A DNA stretch of 55,513 nucleotides from contig JAJVIH010000005.1 of NCBI GenBank assembly GCA_022072125.1, positions 1 through 55,513 on the forward strand, given 5' to 3'. The DNA comes from Myxococcota bacterium. Its GTDB lineage: Bacteria > Myxococcota > JAJVIH01. Positions 38,930-46,768 of this stretch are shown here, piece after piece (position 1 is the first letter of the stretch; every line of letters starts with the position of its first letter). Under the pieces are notes generated by a model. It had not been told where the DNA came from. It saw only the letters and a list, made by a program, of their open reading frames with translations, and made no database searches. A program made the translations under genes and the position numbers.

Positions 38930-38966
38930 CGGAAAATGAAACAGCCGGCCATGGAAGACCGGCTGT
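38930..38966 (-). terminator. Rho-independent terminator of the 38989-39651 lipoprotein gene
   Basis: The minus-strand RNA forms ACAGCCGG / CCGGCTGT (arms 38966-38959 and 38948-38941) with a 10-nt loop, followed by TTTCATTTTCC. It lies 22 bp after the stop at 38989 and separates that gene from the GlmL-like operon. Confidence 0.75.
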
Positions 38967-38988
38967 ATTCCGTTGATTGGGGAACGAA

Positions 38989-39651
38989 TCAACCAGGGAT
39001 TGCGGCGTCTCCGCTTGTGGCCGCACCGCCATCGCCGGGAACCGCGGCGTCGCTGTCCGTGGCCGCGCCGCCATCCCCCGGAATCGCGGCGTCGCTGCCG
39101 GTGGCGGGGCCGCCATCGGAACCGGTGTCATCCGTGGTTCCGGTGTCGCCGGGCGCGGCGCCATCGCCGGCTCCGGTATCCAGGGCGCCCGCGTCGGCGA
39201 TTCCACTGCCGTCACAGAATTTGCCGTCCACACGGCCGGTCCGGAACCTTTTTTCGATATTGGCCAGAAGCGCATCCCCCTTTTTGGATTTCAACTCCGT
39301 GGTCATTTTCAGGATGTGAATCGTGCATTCCGCCATGGGCAGGTTCTTTGGCGTCAGCACCACGGTTTTGGTCGTGTCGCTGTATTGGGCGGAAAGGATT
39401 TCCACCGGCGAGCGCGTTCCGCCGGCGAAGCTCTCCAGAACCAAACCCTTGCCGAAGGAAGCGGAGTCCATTTCCACGCCGAACACAATGACGATCGGGC
39501 TTGACGGATCGGCGTTGGTGGAGTTCCCGCTTGGCGACGTATCCAGAATGGTGATGACGGGAGGCGGCTCGGAAATCAGGACATTGGGTTTTTCGCAGGC
39601 CGCCAACAGCGCACCCGCCGCTGCAAGCGCGGCGATCAAAACTCGAAACAT
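38989..39651 (-). CDS. Lipoprotein with Ig-like domain and Ala/Gly/Asp-rich tail
   Basis: 220 residues. The signal peptide MFRVLIAALAAAGALLAAC gives a lipobox Cys19. A Big_5/SbsA-like Ig domain follows (ITILDTSPSGNSTNADPSSP then IVIVFGVEMD), similar in style to that of the cytochrome-operon lipoprotein. From about residue 150 the protein is low complexity (GDTGTTDDTGSDGG), including three copies of a 14-residue repeat. GGAAGGTG lies 6 nt before the ATG at 39651, which fixes the start. It is divergent from another Asp/Ala-rich lipoprotein gene. A surface or periplasmic role is likely; nothing more can be said. Confidence 0.85.
   Translation of the reverse strand: MFRVLIAALAAAGALLAACEKPNVLISEPPPVITILDTSPSGNSTNADPSSPIVIVFGVEMDSASFGKGLVLESFAGGTRSPVEILSAQYSDTTKTVVLTPKNLPMAECTIHILKMTTELKSKKGDALLANIEKRFRTGRVDGKFCDGSGIADAGALDTGAGDGAAPGDTGTTDDTGSDGGPATGSDAAIPGDGGAATDSDAAVPGDGGAATSGDAAIPG
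39002..39127 (-). repeat. 42-bp tandem repeat (three copies) in the lipoprotein gene
   Basis: Units begin with GCGGCGTC at 39002, 39044 and 39086, an exact 42-bp period encoding GDGGAATDSDAAVP-like 14-mers at the C-terminus. Such an array can gain or lose units by slippage without breaking the frame. Confidence 0.8.
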
Positions 39652-39732
39652 CCGGTTCACCTTCCTGTGAGGGGCGAGACCCCGTTCACCCCGGAGTACA
39701 TGATTCCCCAGCCTCTGCTGCATATTGATGTC

Positions 39733-39762
39733 AATTTAGTGCGCGGCTTTGAAGGGGGTCAA
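39733..39762 (-). promoter_or_regulatory. Candidate promoter of the 38989-39651 lipoprotein gene
   Basis: On the minus strand TTGACC (39762-39757, 5/6) and TAAATT (39738-39733, 4/6) have an 18-bp spacer. A second TTGACA follows just downstream without a good -10. The leader would be about 75 nt. Confidence 0.4.
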
Positions 39763-39928
39763 GTTTTTAGACCATTCAAATGGGGCGTTGGGCTGAAGTC
39801 CGGGGGACACCCCCGGATTACCGGGGCAAACGCCATGGAAAGTCCCCGGCGGCGCGCAAGCTTTTCAAGGGCATGGGCGGCGCCCTCCCCGCGGCGGGCA
39901 GTTGCGCCGCCGCAAGCATTCGCGTTAC

Positions 39929-40927
39929 ATGGCCGGTATGTCCCCCATCTCCAGGCACGATGTCGTTTGGATAACCGGGCTTTGCCTGTGGCTGGCGTCC
40001 TGCGGCGGCGGCGCATTCCAGGCGGTGGAGATTGAATGCGAAACCGACCGTTCCTGTCCGCCGGGCAAGGTCTGCGTCCGGGGGGTATGCAGCCTGGCGG
40101 GAGCCATCCGTCCCGGGCCGCTGAAACCCAAACAAGATGCGGGCGCCTCCATCACGGACGCCGGAAGCAAGGATTCCGCTTCAACTCCCGGGGACGCCGA
40201 TTCAACCGAAGTCTCCCCCGCGGATGCGGACCAGGACGACGCCCCCATCATGCCCTCTCCCACCGATGCATCCCTGGAAGACCTGCCGCCGCCGGAAGAC
40301 AGCGCCGCTTCCCCGGATCGGGACGCGGGCGATTCCGGGCCACGGGACGCCGCCACCCCCGATGCCGGCGACGCCCAGCCTGGTGATCAGGCCCCGGATG
40401 ACGCCCCCATTCCGGACTCTGGCGGCGGAGATCTGGCTCCGCCGGACAGCGGTCCCGCCGGATGCCAGCGGGGATCCGATTGTCCCGGTCAATATTGCGA
40501 CACCCTCACCGGACGTTGCGTGGACTGCCTCACCGCCATGGATTGCGGGGTGGGACGCTGCGGCCAACGGACAGGACAATGTATTCCTCCCGCGGTGGCG
40601 CCCTGCTCCGTGGACTCCGATTGTCCCAAACAGGCGCCGCTCTGCCAGAGCACCGGCGGAATTTTCCCGGTTTTCCGCTGCCGGGAATGCGCCAGGGACA
40701 GCGAATGCCCGGCGCCGCTGGGCTGCGTGGACGGATTCTGCGTGGATCGCGGCTCACCCGGCGGACAGGGGGCCCCCTGCTCAAGCCCATCCGATTGCCG
40801 GAAAGGCCATACCTGCGTGAAAGGCGCGAACGGCGCGTTGTCCTGCGCGGAAGAATGCCTGCTGATTTGCGGAAATCCCCGCCTGCAATGCGTGAACATG
40901 GATAGCGGGGTGGCGGTCTGCAAATAA
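39929..40927 (+). CDS. Asp/Ala/Pro-rich lipoprotein with Cys-rich C-terminus
   Basis: 332 residues from the ATG at 39929 (39938 is also possible). The lipobox is LWLASC (Cys25). A first Cys-rich motif (CETDRSCPPGKVCVRGVC) is followed by about 120 residues of Asp/Ala/Pro/Ser-rich linker (DAGS, DADS, PDAGDA). Then come four or five Cys-rich repeats of the type CxxxSDCPxxxxC, similar in style to those of the giant protein. It probably lies on the cell surface with disulphide-bonded domains. The gene is followed after 16 bp by a strong inverted-repeat structure. No enzyme or named family recognised. Confidence 0.8.
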   Translation: MAGMSPISRHDVVWITGLCLWLASCGGGAFQAVEIECETDRSCPPGKVCVRGVCSLAGAIRPGPLKPKQDAGASITDAGSKDSASTPGDADSTEVSPADADQDDAPIMPSPTDASLEDLPPPEDSAASPDRDAGDSGPRDAATPDAGDAQPGDQAPDDAPIPDSGGGDLAPPDSGPAGCQRGSDCPGQYCDTLTGRCVDCLTAMDCGVGRCGQRTGQCIPPAVAPCSVDSDCPKQAPLCQSTGGIFPVFRCRECARDSECPAPLGCVDGFCVDRGSPGGQGAPCSSPSDCRKGHTCVKGANGALSCAEECLLICGNPRLQCVNMDSGVAVCK

Positions 40928-40942
40928 TCCGCCCAAAAAGAA

Positions 40943-41027
40943 GGCCCTGCTACGGGTCCGAGGGGAGGGGGACCTCGGAGAGGGCTTACCGTGCAGGGCC
41001 GACAGGGGAGGGAAATCCGCTCCCTGT
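40943..41027 (+). ncRNA. Candidate structured RNA: bulged stem with purine loop, then a second hairpin
   Basis: GGCCCTGC-T-ACGG (40943-40955) pairs with CCGTGCAGGGCC (40989-41000), 12 bp with one bulged base. Inside, CCGAGG (40958-40963) pairs with CCTCGG (40973-40978) around the loop GGAGGGGGA. A second hairpin joins ACAGGGGAG (41002-41010) to CTCCCTGT (41020-41027). There is no U-run, so it is not a standard terminator. The purine loop resembles a Shine-Dalgarno or GGA-type (CsrA-like) site. The strand is uncertain. The rest of the 40928-41303 gap holds only the htpX terminator. Confidence 0.4.
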
Positions 41028-41244
41028 GACTCCAGTGTAAGCCTCCCGGAAGCCCTGTCAACATCCCCAATAACCAGAACCGGAAACTTCCCCCGCGCGG
41101 CTGGTCAGGGGAACCGGAAAAAGCTTCATATTCAAGGGTTTTCAGGCCCGAACCGTCAGAGCAGGCAGGGAGGGTGTCCCTTTTGGCCTTTCGCAGCCCG
41201 GCGTATCCCACCTCCCCGCGGCCGCCCGCCGGCAAACCAGGTCT

Positions 41245-41282
41245 TCAAACAAAAACACCCCGCCTCTCCCCGAGGCGGGGTG
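41245..41282 (-). terminator. Rho-independent terminator of htpX
   Basis: On the minus strand CACCCCGCCTC and GAGGCGGGGTG form a perfect 11-bp stem (41282-41272 and 41266-41256) with a 5-nt loop, followed by TTTTTGTTTG. It lies 21 bp after the htpX stop. Confidence 0.9.
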
Positions 41283-41303
41283 GATGGGTGATTCGACCGG
41301 AAA

Positions 41304-42161
41304 TCAGCGGATGGCGGCGGCCAGTTCCCGCAGGCGGCGGGCGCGTTCCGGAATCGGGGGATGGGTGGAGAACCATTCCAGCAGCGAACGTCCGCTCAGC
41401 GGATTGACAATGAACAGGCTGGCGGTCGCCGGGGCGGCCTCGTGGGGAATGGCGTGAACCCCCATCTCCAGTTTTTCCAGCGCCAGGGCGAGCGCTTCCG
41501 GATCGCCGGAAATCCTGCCGCCGGTTTCATCGGCCAGGTATTCCCGCGAGCGGGAGATCGCCATCTGAATCAGCATGGCGCCAATGCCCGCGATGATGGA
41601 AAACAGAATGGCTCCCATGAATCCCAGCGGGTTGCCGCCCTCTTCCTCGTCATCGCCGCCCCCGAGCAGGGCCGACCACTGGAAAATATTCGCCAGGTTG
41701 GTGATGATCGCGGCGATCGCGGCGGCGATGGTCGCCACCAGGATATCCCGGTTCTTGATATGCGCCAGTTCGTGGGCGATGACGCCGCGCAACTCCCGGT
41801 CAGTCAACAGACGGCGGATGCCCGAAGTGACGGCGACCACGCCGTTCGCCGGGTTGCGGCCGGTGGCGAAAGCGTTCGGCGCGGGATCGTCCATCCCATA
41901 CACCTTCGGTTTGGGGATCCCGGCCCGCTGGGACAGTTCTTCCACCATCCGGTGCAACGCGGGATCTTCTTCCGGAGAAATCTCCTTGGCGCGGTGCAGC
42001 ATCAGCACCATCTTGTCGCTGAAAAAGTACATCACGCCGTTCATCAGCACGGCGAAAATCGCCACCCCCCAGAACACCGTGGGGCCGAAGCGGCTGGCGA
42101 TCAGCAACATGAAGCCTGACAACAGGCCCAGCAGCATGATGGTTTTGATCTGGTTTTTCAT
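41304..42161 (-). CDS. htpX: Membrane zinc metalloprotease HtpX (M48)
   Basis: 285 residues. HtpX degrades damaged membrane proteins under envelope stress. Two N-terminal helices (IMLLGLLSGFMLLIA and FWGVAIFAVLMNGVMYFF) precede the zinc motif HELAH (His130, Glu131, His134). Two further helices flank a DDEEEGG loop, and SREYLADE holds the third zinc ligand Glu. I start at ATG 42161 because it begins the usual MKNQIKTxxL sequence; the upstream in-frame ATG at 42188 adds nine non-conserved residues. AAGGAG lies close to the start. The gene is divergent from a VOC gene. Confidence 0.95.
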   Translation of the reverse strand: MKNQIKTIMLLGLLSGFMLLIASRFGPTVFWGVAIFAVLMNGVMYFFSDKMVLMLHRAKEISPEEDPALHRMVEELSQRAGIPKPKVYGMDDPAPNAFATGRNPANGVVAVTSGIRRLLTDRELRGVIAHELAHIKNRDILVATIAAAIAAIITNLANIFQWSALLGGGDDEEEGGNPLGFMGAILFSIIAGIGAMLIQMAISRSREYLADETGGRISGDPEALALALEKLEMGVHAIPHEAAPATASLFIVNPLSGRSLLEWFSTHPPIPERARRLRELAAAIR

Positions 42162-42204
42162 CGCTCCTTGTTCTCCCGTGAAGGCCAACCGGTTGCGGAT
42201 GGCC

Positions 42205-42247
42205 CTTGACTGGGTATCAATGTGGCATTGAATCTGCTGGAGTCAAG
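42205..42247. promoter_or_regulatory. Nested inverted repeats between htpX and the VOC gene
   Basis: TCAATG-TGG-CATTGA (42217-42231) lies inside a wider pair CTTGACT (42205-42211) and AGTCAAG (42241-42247), almost concentric. CTTGACT also contains a TTGACT -35-like box for the plus strand. An operator for one or both divergent genes is possible. Confidence 0.35.
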
Positions 42248-42249
42248 AC

Positions 42250-42636
42250 ATGCGCATTCATCATCTTGCGTTGGGTTCCCCAGACCCGGAGCGGCTGGCG
42301 ATCTTCTACCGGCAGGCGTTCGGCCTGAAGGAACTCGCCACCCACCGGCATTCCGGCGGGGCCATCCGCTCGATCTGGCTGGACCTCGACGGAATCGTGC
42401 TGATGATCGAGTCCAGCGAGACCATCCGCCCCTATGTCCATGGACCTGACAGCGGCTGGTTCCTGACCGCTTTCGCCATCCGCCCGGAGGAGCGGGAGGT
42501 GTTTGAACAGCGGCTCGCCGCCCTGGACTGCCCGGTGGAAGGCCGCACGGACTGGACTTCCTACTTCCGCGATCCCGACGGCAACCGCATCGCCGTCAGT
42601 TATTATCCGGTTGGAGCGCGGCGCAATCCGGCGTAA
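42250..42636 (+). CDS. VOC/glyoxalase-fold protein
   Basis: 128 residues with one vicinal-oxygen-chelate module pair. RIHHLALGSPDPERLAIFYRQ provides a first metal-ligand His, and YFRDPDGNRIAVSYYPV is the classic C-terminal strand of the fold. Glyoxalases, dioxygenases and fosfomycin-resistance proteins share this fold, so the substrate is not determined. The ATG lies just downstream of the nested inverted repeats described separately, and GCTGGAG is 8-9 nt upstream. Confidence 0.88.
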   Translation: MRIHHLALGSPDPERLAIFYRQAFGLKELATHRHSGGAIRSIWLDLDGIVLMIESSETIRPYVHGPDSGWFLTAFAIRPEEREVFEQRLAALDCPVEGRTDWTSYFRDPDGNRIAVSYYPVGARRNPA

Positions 42637-42716
42637 CCGCCCAACGCGCAATCCGTCGCCTGAAGAGGCCGGCGGGCTGTCTGATGGATGAAACAGGCTC
42701 CGTCCTGTAGAGGAAA

Positions 42717-43883
42717 CTACCACTTTATCTTGCGCATGCGCTCGATGGCTTCGCTGATGCGCTCTTCCCGCAGGGTGAAGGTAAAGCGGACATATCCTTC
42801 CCCGTTGGCGCCGAAACCGGCGCCCGGCGTGGTGACGATTCCCTGCTCGTTGAGCAGCTTCTTGACGGTCTCCGTGCTGCTGTGGCCCTTGGGCGCGCGC
42901 GTCCAGAAATAAAAGGTGCCCTTGGGAGGCGTGATATCCCAGCCGAGCGAACGCAGGCCCTCCGCCAGCACGTCGCGGCGGCGCGTCCAGATTTTCAGGT
43001 TGTCGCGGATCCAGCCGTCGCCCTGATCCAGCGCCACGATCCCCGCATGCTGGATGGCCTGGAAGACGCCCGAATCAATATTGGTCTTGATGCGCCCCAG
43101 ACCCGCCACCAGGCTGGCGTTGCCGCAGGCCCAGCCCACGCGCCATCCGGTCATGTTGTAGGTTTTGGAAAAGGAATGAAACTCGATGGCGACATCGCGC
43201 GCGCCGTCGAACTCCAGAATGCTGGGAGCGATATAGCCGTCGTAGGTCATCTCGCTGTAGGCGTTGTCATAGGCGAGGATGAGTTGATGGCGGCGGCAGA
43301 ACTCGATGGCCTTCCTCAGAAAATCCGGCGGGGCCACCGCTCCGGTCGGGTTGTTCGGATAATTCAGCCACAGGATTTTCGCCGCCTTCAGGACATCCGC
43401 CGGGATGGCCTCCAAATCGGGCAGGAAACCATTGGATTCCTTCAGCGGAATGAACACCGGTTTCCCGCCCGCGAAGAGCGTTCCGGTGTTATACACGGGG
43501 TAGGCGGGGTCGGGGACCAGCACCGCGTCCCCGGGATTCAGGAACGCCAGCGGAAAATGGGCGATGCCTTCCTTGGAGCCGATCAGCGACGTGATCTCCG
43601 TGGCGGGGTCCAGCCTGACCTGGAAACGGCGCTGGTAAAAACGCGCCACCGCCTCGCGGAAGCCCGCCATGCCTTCGTAGGAAGGATACGGATGGTTGGC
43701 CGGATTGGCGGCTTCCTTCTGCGCCTCGCGCACAATGCCTTCCGGCGTGGGCAGGTCGGGATCGCCAATGCCGAAACTGATGAGGTCCACGCCGCGGGCG
43801 CGCACTTCCTGCTTCATGCGATCAATTTCCGCGAAGAGATAGGGCGGCAGCAGGCGCAGCCGTTCGGCGGTCTGGAAATTCAT
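42717..43883 (-). CDS. dapL: LL-diaminopimelate aminotransferase-like class I aminotransferase
   Basis: 388 residues, fold-type I PLP enzyme. SFSKTYNMTGWRVG holds the PLP Lys240; LNYPNNPTGAVA and YDNAYSEMTYDG are the usual cofactor and substrate motifs. The sequence style (FGIGDPDLPTPEGIV, HPYPSYEGMAGFREAVA) is that of DapL, which makes LL-2,6-diaminopimelate for lysine and peptidoglycan in one step. Other class I aminotransferases of this subfamily (alanine or aspartate type) remain possible. It follows the FAH-family gene by 49 bp on the same strand, so both are probably co-transcribed. Confidence 0.85.
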   Translation of the reverse strand: MNFQTAERLRLLPPYLFAEIDRMKQEVRARGVDLISFGIGDPDLPTPEGIVREAQKEAANPANHPYPSYEGMAGFREAVARFYQRRFQVRLDPATEITSLIGSKEGIAHFPLAFLNPGDAVLVPDPAYPVYNTGTLFAGGKPVFIPLKESNGFLPDLEAIPADVLKAAKILWLNYPNNPTGAVAPPDFLRKAIEFCRRHQLILAYDNAYSEMTYDGYIAPSILEFDGARDVAIEFHSFSKTYNMTGWRVGWACGNASLVAGLGRIKTNIDSGVFQAIQHAGIVALDQGDGWIRDNLKIWTRRRDVLAEGLRSLGWDITPPKGTFYFWTRAPKGHSSTETVKKLLNEQGIVTTPGAGFGANGEGYVRFTFTLREERISEAIERMRKIKW

Positions 43884-43932
43884 GGCTCCCTCGTTGAAAA
43901 CAGCGGACCGGCGCGGCCCGGAAATTCGCCCT

Positions 43933-44712
43933 TCAGGCGGCTTCGGCTTCTATGGGGTTGGACAATACGCCCACGCCCTCCACATTCACTTCCAGTTTCT
44001 GTCCGGCCTTCATGGGGCCGACGCCCGCCGGAGTTCCCGTGGACACCACATCGCCCGGCTCCAGCGTCATGATGGACGAAATATACACGAGCAATTCGGG
44101 AATGGACCAGGTCATGTCGCTGGAATTGCCCTGCTGGACCACCTGGCCATCGAGTTTGACGGTGATGGCGATCTGGGTCAGGTCGAGTTCCGTCACCAGG
44201 GCGGGCCCAAGCGGCGCGAAGGTGTCGAAGCCCTTGGCGCGGGTGAAGCGTTTGTCCTCGCGCTGAAGGTCGCGGGCGGTCACATCCACCATGGCGGTCA
44301 CGCCAAGAACGCCCTCCCGCGCCTGATCGAGGGTGGCGCGCTTGAGGCGGGCGCCCACCACCACCGCGATTTCCCCTTCATAATGCACTTCCGCGCTTTG
44401 CCGGGGCAGGATGATCGGCTTGCGCGGATGTTGGATGGCGCTGGGCGGCTTCATGAAAATCACCGGCTGTTCAGGCGCCACGTTGCCGAGTTCCCTGGCG
44501 TGCGCGAGGTAGTTGCGCCCCACGCAGATGATCTTGGTGGGCTCCACGGGGGCCAGCCGCCGCCATTCTTCAAAGGATTCCTCCGCGCCGGGAAAACTGC
44601 CCTTGGACCATGGGGGGCCGGGCATGCGCGCGACCACGCCGGGGCGCACCTCCACGCCCCACTGGGGCCGCTCTTCCCGGGAGAGATAACGGATATACCG
44701 GATGGAATTCAT
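43933..44712 (-). CDS. Fumarylacetoacetate hydrolase (FAH)-family protein
   Basis: 259 residues. The family cleaves C-C bonds of acylpyruvates, or decarboxylates or hydrates related 2-oxo acids, using Mg2+. VGRNYLAHARELG, the metal ligands Glu112 and Glu114 (HYEGEIAVVVG), and Asp143 (MVDVTARDLQ) are present. GDVVSTGTPAGVGPMKAGQ is the conserved C-terminal loop. The substrate is not determined by sequence. A perfect 19-bp palindrome lies 17-35 bp before the ATG and may be an operator. The gene precedes dapL, but a shared pathway is not evident. Confidence 0.9.
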   Translation of the reverse strand: MNSIRYIRYLSREERPQWGVEVRPGVVARMPGPPWSKGSFPGAEESFEEWRRLAPVEPTKIICVGRNYLAHARELGNVAPEQPVIFMKPPSAIQHPRKPIILPRQSAEVHYEGEIAVVVGARLKRATLDQAREGVLGVTAMVDVTARDLQREDKRFTRAKGFDTFAPLGPALVTELDLTQIAITVKLDGQVVQQGNSSDMTWSIPELLVYISSIMTLEPGDVVSTGTPAGVGPMKAGQKLEVNVEGVGVLSNPIEAEAA

Positions 44713-44728
44713 GCGCGGGATTTATCCT

Positions 44729-44747
44729 TTGCGCCGCGGCGGCGCAA
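44729..44747. promoter_or_regulatory. 19-bp palindrome upstream of the FAH-family gene
   Basis: TTGCGCCGC-G-GCGGCGCAA is a perfect 9-bp inverted repeat around one base, 17 bp before the ATG at 44712. On the minus strand it contains TTGCGC, 17 bp from a poor -10 (TAAATC). This is an operator position that would overlap the promoter. The rest of the 44713-44997 gap shows nothing else. Confidence 0.35.
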
Positions 44748-44997
44748 CCCATCCCGGTTGGGGCGGTTCCGGAAAAACGGATGGGTGGGCTCGCGGGTCC
44801 CCGGTTTGGGGAAATGACGGAATTTGTCCTCGCCGGGACCGGGCGTGTTCGCGCTGAACTGGCATGGCCGGCTCCCCCGCGGAAAGGCGGGACGGATGCC
44901 ACGCGCCAGGCCGGCATGGAAGTCCGCCTTCGCGCCCATTGCCAAACCGCGGCCGGCGGGGCAGATTGCGGGCCGCCGTCGCACCGCGAGGTATTGC

Positions 44998-45795
44998 ATG
45001 AAGCTGATCCAGCGCCCTGGAGAAATCGCCCACTATTACGGCGGGCAGTTCCATATCCTGAACGACCGCCACCTGCGCAGTATTCTCGCCGCGCTCTGTC
45101 AGGAAAAAACCGGCCAGCCGCTGTTCAACCATTTCATCCGGGAATGTTACGGCGTCCTGCTGGGGCGGGTGCTGGCCGAACAGTTTCCCGCCCGGCGCCT
45201 CCACGCCCCCACGCGCATGATCGCCGTCACTCCGGCGGCGGTGCTTGACGAGGAAGTGGTGGATCCCAACACCCGCGTGGTGGTGGTGGATGTCATGCGC
45301 GCGGGCATCCTGCCGGGGACGAAATGTTTCGACACCCTCAACACCATCATGACCCCGGCGAATATCCGGCAGGATCACCTGGTGATGAGCCGCGTCACCG
45401 ACGAGCAGGGAAAGGTCACCGGCGTCCGGATGTCCACCGAAAAGATCGGCGGCGACGTGGAGGGCGCGTGGATTCTCCTGCCGGATCCGATGGGCGCCAC
45501 CGGCGGCACCATCAGCAAGACGGTGGAGTTCTACAAGAACGAGGTGAAGGGGAATCCCGCCCGCATCATCGCCATCCACCTGATCATCACGCCGGAATAT
45601 GTGCGCCACGTGCGGGAGCGCCATCCCGATGTGATCGTTTACGCCGGGCGGCTGGACCGCGGCCTGTCCCATCCGGACGCCATGGCGGCGGTTCCCGGCG
45701 AAAAAATCGAACTGGAGAGCGGCCTGACCAGCAACAGTTATATTGTCCCGGGCGGCGGCGGATTCGGCGAGTTGATGAACAACGCCTTTGACTGA
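44998..45795 (+). CDS. upp: Uracil phosphoribosyltransferase-like protein
   Basis: 265 residues, longer than the usual 210. The phosphoribosyl fold is shown by VVVVDVMRAGILPGTKCF (residues about 90-107) and the PRPP loop DPMGATGGTISKT (about 162). The C-terminal GGGGFGELMNNAFD resembles the uracil-binding end of Upp enzymes (GDFGDR-like in the named family). The ATG has GAGG 7 nt upstream. Upp salvages uracil to UMP with PRPP. Some residues differ from the common enzyme, so a diverged substrate is possible. The next gene starts 73 bp downstream. Confidence 0.82.
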   Translation: MKLIQRPGEIAHYYGGQFHILNDRHLRSILAALCQEKTGQPLFNHFIRECYGVLLGRVLAEQFPARRLHAPTRMIAVTPAAVLDEEVVDPNTRVVVVDVMRAGILPGTKCFDTLNTIMTPANIRQDHLVMSRVTDEQGKVTGVRMSTEKIGGDVEGAWILLPDPMGATGGTISKTVEFYKNEVKGNPARIIAIHLIITPEYVRHVRERHPDVIVYAGRLDRGLSHPDAMAAVPGEKIELESGLTSNSYIVPGGGGFGELMNNAFD

Positions 45796-45868
45796 CCCCC
45801 CAAACCCTTGACCGGACTGGGGAGCGGCCCCTATTCTCCGCTGGTTTTTTGCGCTGGAACCCGCCTTG

Positions 45869-46768
45869 ATGGGAGCATTCACCGGATTCGCCGCCACCTT
45901 GTTCTCGCTGCTCGTGGCGGCGGCGGCCATCGCCGCCGTGTGCGGCTTCGGCCATGCGCTCCTGTCCAATATCCTGTTGATCTACGACCGCCGCGCGCGC
46001 CGGCTGGACGCCCAGGGTTATGATGCATTCCACGCCGAACTGCCGGCCGTCCGCACGGAGGAGTTCTGGGAAGGCGTGGCGCTCGAAGGATTGCATTCCT
46101 GGCTGAACCTGATGGCGTATCCCTTTGGGCTCCTCGACCTGGACAGCCTGTTCAGCCGGAAGGGAAGCGGCCCGCCCATCCTGTTCGTCCACGGCTATTT
46201 GCAGAACCGCTCCAACTGGTACGTGATGATGAGCCGGCTCCGGCGCCTGGGGGTGGGGCCGCTCTATTCCATGAACCTGAATCCGCCGTTCAGCCATATC
46301 GAGACATACGGCGGACAAATCCGCGACCGGGTGGAGCAAATCCGCCGCGAGACCGGCGCCCAGAAAGTGATCCTCGTGGCGCACAGCATGGGCGGGCTGG
46401 CCTCGCGCCACTACATCGCGCGGCTGGGCGGCGACGGCCACGTCGAAAGGCTGATCACCCTGGGTTCGCCCCATCAGGGAACCCGCTTCGCGATGCTGGC
46501 CTTGGGCCCGAACGCCCTGCAAATGGTGCCGTCGAGCCGGTTTCTGCTGGAACTGGCGGAAAGCGAAAAGGGCCGTCCGCTGCCGCCGGTGACGGTCATC
46601 TACTCCAACCACGACAGCATTGTGTTTCCGCCGGAGAACTGCGAACTGGCGCACGCCAGCGAGGTGCTGCGGGTCAATCACACGGGGCATATGAGCCTGT
46701 TTTTTCACGATGGCGTCTTTTCCCACCTGGCCGCCCGCCTGCGCCCGGGATTGCAGGTTCCCGCATGA
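45869..46768 (+). CDS. Membrane-anchored alpha/beta-hydrolase, lipase-like
   Basis: 299 residues. An N-terminal helix (TLFSLLVAAAAIAAVCGFG) anchors it in the membrane. The hydrolase domain has the oxyanion segment LFVHGYLQNRSNW, the nucleophile elbow AHSMGG (Ser near 172), the acid in YSNHDSIVFP and the His in VNHTGHMSL. The Ser-His-Asp set is complete. The family includes lipases and esterases with similarity to EstA/LipA; the substrate is unknown. The ATG at 45869 is chosen over the TTG at 45866. The stop overlaps the first ArsA-like gene (ATGA), which suggests joint expression. Confidence 0.85.
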   Translation: MGAFTGFAATLFSLLVAAAAIAAVCGFGHALLSNILLIYDRRARRLDAQGYDAFHAELPAVRTEEFWEGVALEGLHSWLNLMAYPFGLLDLDSLFSRKGSGPPILFVHGYLQNRSNWYVMMSRLRRLGVGPLYSMNLNPPFSHIETYGGQIRDRVEQIRRETGAQKVILVAHSMGGLASRHYIARLGGDGHVERLITLGSPHQGTRFAMLALGPNALQMVPSSRFLLELAESEKGRPLPPVTVIYSNHDSIVFPPENCELAHASEVLRVNHTGHMSLFFHDGVFSHLAARLRPGLQVPA

